Shown: positions 34,148-45,633 of the stretch, one piece after another
Layout: every line of letters starts with the position of its first letter
How positions within the stretch are numbered: position 1 is the first letter of the stretch
Source: Cristatella mucedo
Lineage: Eukaryota; Bryozoa; Phylactolaemata; Cristatellidae
Direction: 5' to 3'
DNA length: 64,000 nucleotides
Assembly: GCA_009760855.2 (NCBI GenBank)
Contig: WPIO01000026.1
Span: 1,687,501 to 1,751,500 of the forward strand
Program-made: the position numbers and the translations under genes
The notes under the pieces: model-generated
Seen by the model: the letters and a program-made list of their open reading frames with translations, nothing else
What the model was told of the DNA's origin: nothing
Databases searched by the model: none

Positions 34148-34320
34148 TAGCTGACTCAGCAGCCTCATTTATACATCAGAAGAAAAGCCTCAACGGCTCT
34201 CGCCGCTGCTGCTCGTAGTGGGCGACAAAGGATCGCCCGCTGGCTGCAGAACGTGAGCCTGGCCCATGAAGTACAATCACCTTACCCTTGGGCTTAAACC
34301 CCTGCACACGGTAGCATCAA
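34148..34320 (-). mobile_element. SINE family A
   Basis: ctgactcagcagcctcattt, cagaagaaaagcctcaacgg, gtagtgggcgacaaaggatc and gcccatgaagtacaatcacc-ttaccc follow the family A order on the minus strand. Confidence 0.82.
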
Positions 34321-35599
34321 ACCTACGGGCACATCTATTCGAGGAGAGCGAGGAATTTGCGTACAGTCATTTTCGACCTCCCTGGGGTCGCCAGAGACAT
34401 GCCGACGTTAATCGATCCGCGTGCGGCTAATTCAGTAATGGTGACCTGTGGGAATTTCTTGACGGTCTTTAAATAAGAACAATGGTCTAGAGATGAACTT
34501 TCGCTTATCGAGCAAGTGGTCAGAGGACATGACGTTGAGTGGAGCATGCGATCACACGGAAACAGCGAGTCTTTGGCCAAGGCACCGTTGTAAGATAGCG
34601 ACGCACACTACCCAGAAGTGTTGACAGGCTTGATAATTTAAGATGGTCGACTTCCCCTTTTCGTCTGCTGTAACCTGGGCCCATATTTTTGTCTTCACTC
34701 ATTCTCCCTGAGTCACCCGATTAAAATGAAAGGCCAGTTATGCATTACCTCCTGACGAATGTTGGTATAGCCGTGAACGGTAAAACATGTTGAATCGTAT
34801 TGGCTCAAAGTCTCCTACTTCCACAGCAATATATCGGTCTGTCACCTGGTTCTCTGCTTTTATTCTCCGCATTGGTGCTGCGGTCTGCTGCGGTCGCAAT
34901 GAGCTCATTTTTTGGTCAAGCGACCATGTGGCTCGTGAAATCAGACGATCGAGGCAAGCGCAAGATGGTGCTAAACAGCTGTTACCGCCACCTGATAGCT
35001 GGAGGAGGACGGCAGGCCGAAGCAAACTCTGCTGTAATTCTCAACTGCTAGAGGCATATAGCGACATGAGACAGTGTGAGGAGAATGGCTCTATTTTAGC
35101 ACGACGCCAACTTGAGCTCACGCATGGCCGCCGAAGCAGAAGATGGCTGGGGGTCATCGGCTGAACTGGCCAAGTCAAAAGAGCTAGAGCGTCCAATGAG
35201 GCTGTCCAGCTCTGCCAAGTCCGGAGCCTTGGACGGCAGACGTACATTTTAAAGGAGGAAATAGTACAATAGCCCACTTTTATGAACTTTGAGCTTAGCC
35301 ACTTACTTTAAAGAGGATGCGCGGCTTACGAGACAGCCGGGATAAGCAGGCTTATGAGCAGTATGACATTATACATTATGACATCTAACCCGATTTTTAG
35401 ATGACCTCTGACCTGGCTGGATATAAGGCTAGAGCCTGACCGATGCAGCTCTCTTTGGTCGGTCAGCGATCTGGAGGTCGATTAGTATGTCGATTAGTTG
35501 TATTTGACATTAGCACAAATAAAATTTAATACTTTCGATAGAAATATAAGGTAAATAAATACATTTCATAGGAAATTGAAATCTTCTTAACAAGAAGCC

Positions 35600-36010
35600 C
35601 GTTAGCTGGTTAGTAATGACTTGAACCACTGACAGCCTCTTTAAGCACGAAAAGAACAAATTCACGCGGACAGAACAAATGCTCCGAGGCAAAGGTCTAT
35701 GTGTGGCTTCTTTTGTAAACTCCATCGCGTCGGGATATGTCGCGACACGGCCACGAGCGAGCTCCAGGCTTTGGAAGCAAACAGCAGGTAAGCAGCATCT
35801 ATACAGGATTCGAGGTCGGCAGGCCAGAGGTCGGCACAGAGAAGAGAGGCTTGGGACAGGAGAGCTGGCAGTAAAATGCGAAGCATGCGATGAGTAAGTA
35901 TCTCTGGTAGGCATCTGCCCAAGCAAGAAAGTCAAGGAGCCTAAACAAGAGTGACAGAAGCTTGAAGTCGCTATGCTATTGTATACGAAGCCAGTGCAGA
36001 GGATTACGAC
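35600..36010 (-). mobile_element. Possible decayed LINE fragment
   Basis: Minus-strand LHWLRIQ, a stop, then HSDFKLLSLLFRLLDF resembles the LHWLPIKxRIxFKxLxLxFK block. A 231-codon frame that crosses the region uses another frame and shows no domain. Confidence 0.35.
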
Positions 36011-37684
36011 GTGGCATTGATTAGGCAAGGCACAATGACACAGCCACAATGACAGCACGTGTCGGTACGGCGAGTGTCGAGGCGGTTTCTGCTCGGGCTC
36101 ATCGGTGGATGGACCGAGTCCGACTGCTTTCGACTGTTCTGAAACTGCTATGCTACAGTAGTTGAGTCCCCAAAAAAGTGCCGGCTCTCCAAGGAGGCAA
36201 GGCACATCAGCTCATCAGAAGAAAAAATAAATAAACCTAAATTACCGTCGACGGTGCTTATTCGAGCGGTAACAATCACCGAGTTCGATTTTGTAAAAGT
36301 ATGTAGCAGCAGAGCATAGTCGGCAATCACAGCTACTCCAACAGTTACTCCAACGAGCTTTAACGTCAACACACCCGGTACCGGCTCCTCGTCGAGCAAA
36401 TGGCTGTCATCCTATTATTCTTCGTCGGGCGAGCCTACTATGACTCCACAAGGCTGTGGCTGACGTTTGCTTGCGGCTGACATTTGACAACGGCATCAAC
36501 AAGCTGTCGCTTGCTGGAAGTGCTTATACTCGCCGGCATTCATGTCAGCGAGCGACAAGCAAGTTGTCGGCACTGTCAAGCCACTTAGAGCCGAGCTGTT
36601 GGATCAGAGTTCCAAAACTGTCACAGGCCGGCCAGAGACGCCAGGCTGGCATCGGTGTCCACGAGACGATTCTTTCAGCAACCAGAAAGAAGACGCCGAT
36701 TCTAGCCTGGCCAAGGTTGCACAAGGCCGGTGGCTGGGAGCCCACCACGGTTGCGATCGGAGCTGGCCAGCACGTAGCTATGCCAGTTTTTCTGCAGCCA
36801 ACAAGCCTTGCGACCTCGGGAACCAAATCTTATCAAACAGGCTATCCACAGGTTTCAGTGTTAGATCCCGTTTAGCACACGATGAACCTGGCTGTTCAAC
36901 CAATCAAGCCAGCCTTGACAGGCTGGTTTGATTCTAATTCTCGCGGCCACCACAGGTGAAGTTACGTGACGGGAGAGGAGAGAAGCTTCAGCCTGGAGTT
37001 TCGCTGCATACAAGAATGGTTATTGCAACGTGAGCCCAGTGCAGGTCGCGGCATACGTTGCAGCACCCTCTGCGGGTGCTCTTTGCCCGTTGGCTGCTGC
37101 CCACCCCTGTCGACCAAGCAGATTGCACCAATGGCTGATTATAGATAGCTACTGGCTTCACAGCATCACTCGCTGGCTGGGGAAGTGGTAATAGCTCGGC
37201 CATTCACTGGCGTATACTGGCCAAGCATCCATGTCAATGCAGAAACCCTCATATCACCATGAGCACAGGATGATTGTGCCGGCTAATCAAACCACTGAAC
37301 AAACACAGAGATCTCTATGCCAGGCTGGCCAAGCCATTCGGGATGCCCAACGGTGCGATGATTGTCGGCACTATCTAATCAAGAAACGTGCAGATGTTCC
37401 TTAGCTTCAACGACTTGAAGTCAGAAAGGCAAACTAGTAGAGACAAGAGCATCCTAAGCCGAGCAGCATACTGTCACTTGCGACTTTGCAGCGCTAGACT
37501 TATTTCTGAACTAAAAAAATGTCGTCAAATTTCCGTAAGTATGCAAAGCAAGTGCCACATTCTTTCCGCGATTGTAATCTGAACAGTGCATATGGACTAG
37601 TGTCACATTGCAGTGCGACAGGCTGAGTAGCTCTAGCAGGTGTTTACCAACAAGTGCAAAGTTTGATGTCTTTTACAAAAGGGT

Positions 37685-37908
37685 ACAAGCTGCTGTGGCC
37701 ACACGTTTATTAGGAAAAAATTATATAATTTCAAAAAGGAGATCTCGGTGTAATTCTGAAGGTTTTCGTGAATCTGCGAATCGGCTAGGTTTCGGCTGCT
37801 GTGGCCTTACATTTATTAAGCAGAAAGTGCGTTTTCCATATAGTTTCAGAGAAGAAATCTTAGTGTATACCTGAAGGTTTTCACGAATCTGCCAAGTTTC
37901 GGTTAGTT
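37685..37908. repeat. Diverged tandem duplication, about 110-bp unit
   Basis: Copy 1 starts gctgctgtggccacacgttt and contains tctgaaggttttcgtgaatc. Copy 2 starts gctgctgtggccttacattt and contains cctgaaggttttcacgaatc. The middle parts differ by several substitutions and small gaps. Confidence 0.85.
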
Positions 37909-38621
37909 CCAGAACTGGTTGGGACACAATGTGGTGATAGCTATTGATACTAGTTAATAAAGATACCTGTACAACTAATCGAGCGCCAAGTTTACGAAAA
38001 GTATCCTATAATGAACTGCAGAAGGGCCGATAAACGTTTAACAGGTATAGACCTTGATATAGCTATAGCTAGCCTATGTTGTAAATGCTTGGGCCTCATT
38101 GCAAGCATTCGGACAGTCATCAGCATGTTGCACATCCATCAAAGGGTCATGGGCAGTAATTATGGGCAATTTGGCAGTAGCTTTGCCGAAGGTTTACTTT
38201 TGGTCATGCATTACTACCTCAAAGGCTAGGGTGAAAATCAACTGCACGATCAAAAAAGGTTAGGGTCGGCCATCAAGCGTCTTCTATATCACTCCGGCAT
38301 CAGCGCCTTACCTAGCGATCCTTGTTGCTATCTAGCAGATTGCCGCTCCAGCTCTTCTGTTACCAAGAGATAACATAAAAGAGCCATGCCAAATTACCAT
38401 CACCGAAGGACTCGTTTTGGCCACCTGCAAGCATGCCACCAATGATCTCATCTCGAAATTCCTCTCCCAGCCTAAGGTTACTCGCCTTCTAGATTACATA
38501 CCCACTGTTCTCCCCCTGAACTACTCCATTTGCTGAACTCATGTGAGTTGTCTTTTGTGTGCTTGAATGTGCTAACACTGTGCATGTTATGGCTAACTAA
38601 TTGGCATGTTTTTTTCGACAA

Positions 38622-38680
38622 ATAGATTTCGTTCTCTTTGGATGCTTTACAGATGTTTTATCATTATTGTTATTAAGCTA
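38622..38680 (-). mobile_element. Repeat family C, core fragment
   Basis: cgttctctttggatgcttta-cagatgttttatcattattgttatta matches the head and core of the family on the minus strand. Confidence 0.4.
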
Positions 38681-40275
38681 GGAGTCTTTGCAGCGCTGTG
38701 GCTCCACCATAAGATAACACTTGAATTGTAGTCCTGAGGTCTAGATGTTAAATGCTGTCAGTTCAGCTACTGCTTTGCTCAATGGGTGCCACTTACTTAA
38801 AGGTCTGCACAGCATTATATTGTCATCATGGTGCCACTCTTGGCTGTGGCCACTAGTCCAAGAGGGAAACCGTCGGCAGAGCTCTAATCGACCCCAGATA
38901 CTAATCCAGGGTAATAACAGTCTACTGACATAGGTTAATCCAACAAGAATAGGCATCACTTCAGGGGCCTACAGCTTTGGAAAGATTTATTGCTGGCAGT
39001 GGGGGTGGGGCCATGCCAGCTGGGTCTAGGTACCCCTCTGGTGCTTAGTCCGGACACGGGCAGCCCTTCTAATGGGTCGGCAAGGTGTGGCTCATTGCAG
39101 CTGAATGGAGAGACACGTGGCTGGAGCCTGGCTGAAAGCCGACCGAGCCCCGGTAATGGTGCCGGCATACGAGTCTTCGGAAGGCATAGGCTACCCGAAA
39201 GGTCTGGGAGACGGAAGGTTGAGGTCACCCACAGAGACCGGACGAACAGGCAATTAGGCCGCACGACTGCCACCTGCTACAGACCCTGGTCCTATCTGGT
39301 AGTTTCTGACTGTGTCTAGTCGATGCCTCGGTGGGCTGGCACTCATATTTTCCGAGCCCGGGCTGGGCAGCACACTGGAAATTCCCACCCCATCACAGAG
39401 GGCCATTCTTGAATAGTCGATAGGACCGCTGGCTCACCGACACTGCAAGGGCAGAGCCATAAGATTTCTATGGGGCACAGGTTTTAAGGGGCTCATCTTT
39501 AACTTTGTCCGAACCAGCCAATCATCATAGTCTGGCTCCAGCCCTGGGGGGGGGGGGCACACCGGTACTAAAGCCCTGATGCTGCTTCCCAACGCAATTC
39601 TTTCTGCAGTTGTGAGCCACTGGTGCAGGGCAACACTAGCGAAGTGCCTAACGACGTGCCACGGCTGCCGTTGGGCTACTGACGTTAGCTAAGAGGCAGA
39701 GGGCTATTTCTCTTAGTGCTAGGTTACTCTTGTCGGATGTTTAGCCTCTGTAAGTCGGAATGGTGCATGATCCCATTGAGGCATTCAGTAGGGGCCAATC
39801 GGCTAGTCTCTCACTATCACATCCCTACATTTGGAAGAATGTTGACTTGCTAGTCCTGGTTCGGCACCGCAGGCACGTGGGCACGGAGAGTTGAAGAACC
39901 AGCCACATGACCACGAATGTAGTAGACCGTTCCGGTTGGATTTCGCGTCATGTCATCGAGGAGCGGCTGGTGCTACTGCACTGCCCATTGCCAGCCCCTG
40001 GTGTGGGAGGGGTTGGCACCTCTAGCAGGTGTGCTCCACGAAGCTCACACCCCCCCCCCAGCTGTGCAGGCCGGCCAGTTTCCATTGATGAGGGAGTTCA
40101 GGCTGCATGCCTGAGTCACTGATTAGGTCTCCGGTAGGCCGGGCGTATTTCGACTAGGTCTCCCGAAGTCGTGCCAATCATCGCCCTTCGAAAGCAGCTG
40201 CCCAGCTGCAGTCCACGGGATGCATCTGCAGGCGCTCCTGAGCACGAGAGTGTAGTGGCTGCTGCTGAGCTATCG

Positions 40276-40307
40276 AGATGCTTTGCAGCCGGTGCTGCAA
40301 AGCATCT
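40276..40307. repeat. Perfect 14-bp inverted repeat with 4-nt loop
   Basis: agatgctttgcagc (40276-40289), loop cggt, gctgcaaagcatct (40294-40307). Confidence 0.97.
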
Positions 40308-41048
40308 GGTCGTGCGGCCCCACAAGCAGGCCTCCAGCAGCAGGCTTTCTTCTGTCGGCGAATCCTTATCTTTCGTTTCAGGAACGATAAGGGAGTTTGG
40401 CAATGCTAAGCCGGCACCATCTTATGCCAGATGTCAAACAAGCCACTGACGCCAGCTCAGAAAAAGTGAAAACGTAAAACCGACCCGAGCCACGACGATC
40501 ATCACAATTCAGCAGCAGCAAGCATATGCTGAGAATGCGTTCTGTTCTCCCCAGCCACGTGCAGAGCTGCCAGCGCTTCGGCACTCGAACACACAAAGCA
40601 ATGTGCTCTCTCACTACGCACCGACAAGGACACACTAGTAGGCAGGAGCTGATCATTATCCACTTTATCTTAATTCTTTTTTATTTATTTCCGGAGGCCA
40701 AACTCTAGCTGCTCTGTGGTCTACTCAAAAGCCAAATATAAAGAAATGAAGCTAAGCACAAAAAAGTGGATAGGTGTGTTGTGGATAACTGTGGAGCACG
40801 TGAAATAGCTGCATGACGAGCCGAGCTGTAGAACTGTTACAGCAAGTTTGAGCAGGCGGCAAATCGTCAACTCACGTCACGTGACCACAGTCAGGCCAGG
40901 CTGTTGTGCAGACATGGGCTGTTTGTGCAGACTGGGCAGAGCAGCACTGGCAGGCCATTAACCATTAATAGTAGTAATACATTTGTATAACTCTCTTAGA
41001 GGATTGTTGAAGCTAGGGAGTTCCGGCTGTGAGCTAGTGTCATACTCA

Positions 41049-41067
41049 AACACACATGCACACACAT

Positions 41068-41148
<81 letters not shown>

Positions 41149-41159
41149 TGCACACACAG
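41049..41159. repeat. (CA)n microsatellite
   Basis: CA run with ATGC and AT interruptions. Confidence 0.97.
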
Positions 41160-41756
41160 AAGTCTCCCAGAGGCAAGACTCTCATTTTGCTGATGGGGCT
41201 AATGAGAAATTCGTTAAGCATGACCTCTTTCAGCAGCTGAAATTTTGCAGTACCAAGCTGCAACAGCAGACAATTGAAGTACCCAATCCCTTGCATAAAA
41301 GCGCCAGCAAACCAACAAAGCTGTTGAGCAGCCGTAAGAAAGGCTTCTCGAAGTGCTGAGACTGACATTCAGTAGATAGAAACAACCTCATTAAATAATA
41401 ATGAATCATTGAAATTAATATTTATATTTAACCATTTCAGGGTTGCAACATCGATAAGCCCTATAGGCAGGCATTCCTGTTGGGGGGCTACACAAATTTG
41501 CCTGACAATGCACGTGTCAGGCGGACCATCGTATCATGTGAGCCATAGGGTTACGTGGGCCTGAGAGGTTCGAAGCTCTTCGGACGTCTGCAGAGACTCG
41601 TGCATCTTTTACAGACGAGCAGCGATTATTCTTCCTCAGCAGTCGGCTGCTGGATTTTGATGCCATCCGGAGTGGGGATGGTGATACCAACCGGTCTGGA
41701 GACTTTCAAAGCCCGGCGATTTTTCCACCGGGGAGATTTAACTTCGCTGCTCATGC

Positions 41757-41912
41757 GTAATAAAATATACATATAACCTTCATTTGTATAGCGCCTTAGG
41801 AGAGCTTAGTCTCTATTCAGGCGCTTCACATGTGCCACGGGGCTCGAGCCCACGACCTCGGCCGGGCCTTGGTCAGGGCTCGAGCACCTTAACCACTGGG
41901 CCAAACCAGCGA
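41757..41912 (-). mobile_element. SINE family B
   Basis: ttcatttgtatagcgcctta, gtctctattcaggcgcttca, gggctcgagcccacgacctc and gcaccttaaccactgggcca-aaccagc give a full minus copy. Confidence 0.88.
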
Positions 41913-42472
41913 TGCTTGCACCTCGGCCTTTGCTTTGATTCGACCCGTTCTGTTTCGTGCTGCTTCTGCCCAGAGCAGAAGGAAGCTCTACCTCAAGTGC
42001 TCTGCCACTGCCATCCGGTTATGCTGAGGGTCATGGCTGGCCATGACCATGCCCCCAACCATTGGATTGACTCTGCCATAACTTGGGCCAAAGGTGGCAA
42101 ACGTCACGTTTGACAATGAGAATGCCCTCGAGAAGGCTGAATACCGATAGCTAAATGAGCATGCATCGCGAACGATGTTCTGGTGCCAGAAACTAGAACA
42201 GCAGTCCGACCTGTCTGTGGCTGTGAGGCGACAAAGCCAGCTGCCCGTTGCTCTCTGCGTGTCACGAAGCGATAGCGAGGCTCTTCAGGAAGCTGTGACT
42301 CAGTTCATGCGATTATGGGCAGCACTTCGGCGTGGGAGAAATTACCCTCAAGTGCAGGTGACGTTACTGTCATTCGGTAAGCAACTGCCGAGCCCAAGGC
42401 AGAGCAAATTCAAACACCTGCTCGCCTTTGTTGGCGCGATATACAAATATTATGAAACTAATTAACTGAGAA

Positions 42473-42535
<63 letters not shown>

Positions 42536-42553
42536 CTCTCTCTCTCTCTCTCT
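42473..42553. repeat. (CT)n(CA)n(CT)n compound microsatellite
   Basis: About 10 CT, 20 CA and 11 CT units in a row. Confidence 0.97.
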
Positions 42554-43252
42554 TCGGCAGGGTGCCTTCATTTTGATATTTAGGTGTGGTGGGGGCTCTT
42601 ATCAACGTTGAAAAGCATTGTAGTATACAGTCTGTTCGTAGTCACTAGATTTCTCGTCTATTTTATAAGGAGCTGGCATGCAATGCATGCTGCTTGCAGG
42701 TGCCATCAATAAAGCTCCAAAAGGGTTTCAACAAGAGTGTGTCAAACTTCACTGTCACTATGCTTAGTGTGTCATTAGATGCAAAATAAAGCAAAGTGTG
42801 CGAATGACACTACTGACAGAGCATTCCTCAGCAACTGATGTGAACAGGCAACCGATGCAGATCTTTACATTTCAGCCAGATGCTCGATTAAGCAAAGCCA
42901 GTGAGCATACGAGTGATAAAAAAGATGTTAAACCTGGCATTTTATCAATCAGAATGACGAGGCCTAAATAATGTCTAGTGCTTTCCAGGTGTCTGTAGGA
43001 CCTTCCAAAGTCTGCCCTGGTGGTAGAGGCAGTGGCGGAGTGAAGCTCTGGCCATGCGCATCCTTGTAGTTTTACTGGGAAATAACACTGGGACTGCTTA
43101 CAGTTTCTGATACACACAAGCTAGCGCTATACTATAGCAGGACTATGAAACACACAAGTAAGTTTCCGTGTCGAGCTCATACCCAAATCCTTTCCCCTGG
43201 TGCTTACCTGCTTATCTGTACGGTGGGGAGTCATATGAAGCATGCCCTTGTG

Positions 43253-43332
43253 TCAGCAAATGTAAAGCGCCTAGAAAGATATTGAATTCTCCGAGGGCAC
43301 TTCATCCAGTATATTATTATTATTATTATTAT
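43253..43332 (-). mobile_element. Repeat family C, core fragment
   Basis: gtcagcaaatgtaaagcgcc, tagaaagatattgaattctc, cgagggcacttcatccagta and (TAT)n, the minus-strand core and head. The 56-nt element follows 38 bp later. Confidence 0.75.
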
Positions 43333-43370
43333 GCTTCACAGGATAGGTTGTCGAGAATCAGTTGGGGAAT

Positions 43371-43426
43371 GTGGAGGTATGAGACAATTGATGGATACAC
43401 ATTATGCTTAGCGTGATCACGTTCCT
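43371..43426. repeat. 56-nt element, copy 1 (unknown nature)
   Basis: The sequence runs from gtggaggtatgagacaatt to gatcacgttcct. It matches 45577-45633 at about 52 of 56 positions with one 1-nt gap. It lies just downstream of a family C repeat copy. No known RNA or repeat family is recognised. Confidence 0.75.
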
Positions 43427-43717
43427 GTAGAGCCACGCAGAGCAAGAAAGAAGCAAAGCGAGTTAGGGAGTGCGTGCAAATGGCACGCTGAAATACTACA
43501 TGCTAATACGGCCCAAACAGAATAGACTTTCCCTAATAGCTGCACAGTTAAGCCTGAATGGATGCCAGCTCAGCCGATGAGCATCTAGACTCGATGCTGC
43601 TGCTGCTGCTAGTGGCTGCCACCGATTAAGCAGGCCGACACTGCTGCGACACAGAGCCGAAACAGTCCAAGCGGCCAGCCTCTTAACTTGCCCATTGCAT
43701 AAGAAAATCCGACACGA

Positions 43718-43773
43718 AGCAGAGCTCGGAACTGAACGTACCACGTTCAGTACTTTCAGTTCCGAGCTCTGCT
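43718..43773. repeat. Inverted repeat, 17-bp perfect stem with inner stem
   Basis: agcagagctcggaactg (43718-43734) pairs with cagttccgagctctgct (43757-43773). In the loop aacgt (43735-43739) can pair with acgtt (43743-43747). Confidence 0.95.
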
Positions 43774-43823
43774 GCATGCCGGATTTACGTTCAGTTCTTA
43801 GGACTCGGCTTAGGGAGCTGTGC

Positions 43824-44055
<232 letters not shown>

Positions 44056-44592
44056 AGACCGCAATGCGAAATTCGACAACATTTGCGAATACTCGAGCGG
44101 TGCAGCGAATGACAGAGGGGCAGAGTGGCCGGCTTTGGCGTCTTGCCTTGGCCTGCTCCTCTTTACCTTGCGATGCCGGCCGCCTGCCCGTCGAACGGCA
44201 GGTCGATGGATGGAACGACTGAGCGGCAGCTGCCGAGCGACCAAGCCGAGGCTGTTGCTGCTGAGCCGGCGGCAGCGGAAGCGACGGGTCAGTAACCTGG
44301 CAGCCTGCGCACGAGCGTGCATGCACTTCACGCGAAGCCTCTCGGCTCTGGTAGGACCGCCCCGACGACCACCTCCCGCCGCCGCCGCCGAAACGCGACG
44401 CCGACCGCGAGCGACTGGCCGCCGCCGCGGCCGGCGAAAGCGACCGGTTCTCTCGTTCGTTGAGATTCCTGATATGGTCGCGACGACGGCGGCTGTTTTT
44501 ACGACCCGCTCGCCTCGACGCGACGCCGAGTCTCTGTGTCGTCGAGGCCTCCTCGTTCGCTAGCCAACGACGACGTTGTTTGTGGCGAATGG

Positions 44593-44624
44593 TGAGAGAG
44601 AGAGAGAGAGAGAGAAAGCGAGAG

Positions 44625-44691
<67 letters not shown>

Positions 44692-44698
44692 CAGAGAG
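44593..44698. repeat. (GA)n microsatellite in CpG island
   Basis: A GA run with AAAGC, GCGA and GACA interruptions. Confidence 0.96.
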
Positions 44699-45034
44699 CG
44701 GCGCGGGGCTGCGGCGACTCTGGCGTAATGTGCGCCGGACGATGGGCGAGGGGCGGCGGTTATTGGCTGTCCAGCTCGCTAGTAGCCAATTTAAGTCCGA
44801 TTAACCCCGAGGACACCTTCCTCGCCATCCCGCCGGACGAAGAAAGCTCACGCTAAAAGACGTTTGGATCGCGACTACTATTGATTGGCAAAGCTAAATC
44901 GCCACGCTATTTTAATTAGGCCGACCGCCCGTCCGTGGATTGATAAAGGGATTCGCCGGCCGTCCGCGCAGCCAGCGCGCGCCGCGGGCTAACAAAGGAT
45001 CCCATTCACGACGGAACGTGATTGGCCGGGGTCA

Positions 45035-45035
<1 letters not shown>

Positions 45036-45069
<34 letters not shown>
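45036..45069. repeat. (CCG)n microsatellite
   Basis: About ten CCG/CCA units within the CpG island. Confidence 0.95.
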
Positions 45070-45210
45070 TGCGCAGCTAGCGCCGCGACGTCGACTGTGG
45101 ATATCGCCTCTCTTCAAACTGCACCTCCTACGTAAGCAAGACTGCTGTACAGGTATTTTCATTAACAAATTCCAAGATTTATTTATTTCAGTTCCGCCGG
45201 ACCGCCGGCC

Positions 45211-45361
45211 GCAGCGGCTCGTGGGCCCCTTAAGAAAACAAAGGCGTCTAGATGGCGCTCCTTCACCCGCGTACCCTACGCCGCCGCGGCGTGCCCGACC
45301 GCCAGCGGCTCGTCTGCCCCTTGGCGTATGCCCCTTTCCGCCCCCGTCCTCTAGAGGCGCT
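45211..45361. repeat. Duplicated module with CTCF-like cores inside the CpG island
   Basis: agcggctcgtgggcccctt (from 45213) followed by TCTAGATGGCGCT (45247-45259) recurs as agcggctcgtctgcccctt (from 45304) followed by CTCTAGAGGCGCT (45349-45361). The second element of each copy resembles the YAG-NGGCGC core bound by CTCF in bilaterians. The copies are about 90 bp apart with different internal spacing. Confidence 0.55.
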
Positions 45362-45576
45362 GGAAACGGCAGGTAAATATTGAGCCGCGAAGATCGCTAG
45401 GCGATCGCTGGCGATTTGGGCCGCACTTTGTGCCGACCTGCGGCGGAGTCCGGCGGAGTCCGGATACCCGCGCCATCGACCGGCGCCCGAGATCGTACGT
45501 TATGTTATTCCCTGTCTTTATGGTGGCGCTGCTTGTTCTGCGGTCCGACTGCGACCGCGTTATTTCCCGCTGCCCA

Positions 45577-45633
45577 GCGGAGGTATGAGACAATTTGATG
45601 GATACAAATTATGCTTAGCGGGATCACGTTCCT
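45577..45633. repeat. 56-nt element, copy 2 (unknown nature), in CpG island
   Basis: This is the second copy of the 43371 element. On the minus strand it reads GCATAATTTGT, similar to the Sm-site context of U1 snRNA, and is followed by a short hairpin, CCGCT-GGGC-AGCGG (45572-45585). Copy 1 lacks both the intact Sm-like heptamer and the hairpin. Confidence 0.7.

Larger units (their letters stand above)
36011..41756. other. No gene seen
   Basis: Contains the tandem duplication at 37685, a family C fragment, the 40276 hairpin and a (CA)n tract. Nothing else is recognised. The GC-richer block 38985-39420 has no identifiable domain. Confidence 0.5.

Noticed and set aside
35510-36205. 231-codon minus-strand frame
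   Set aside because: It runs in another frame through probable LINE debris (LHWLRIQ block) and has no domain.
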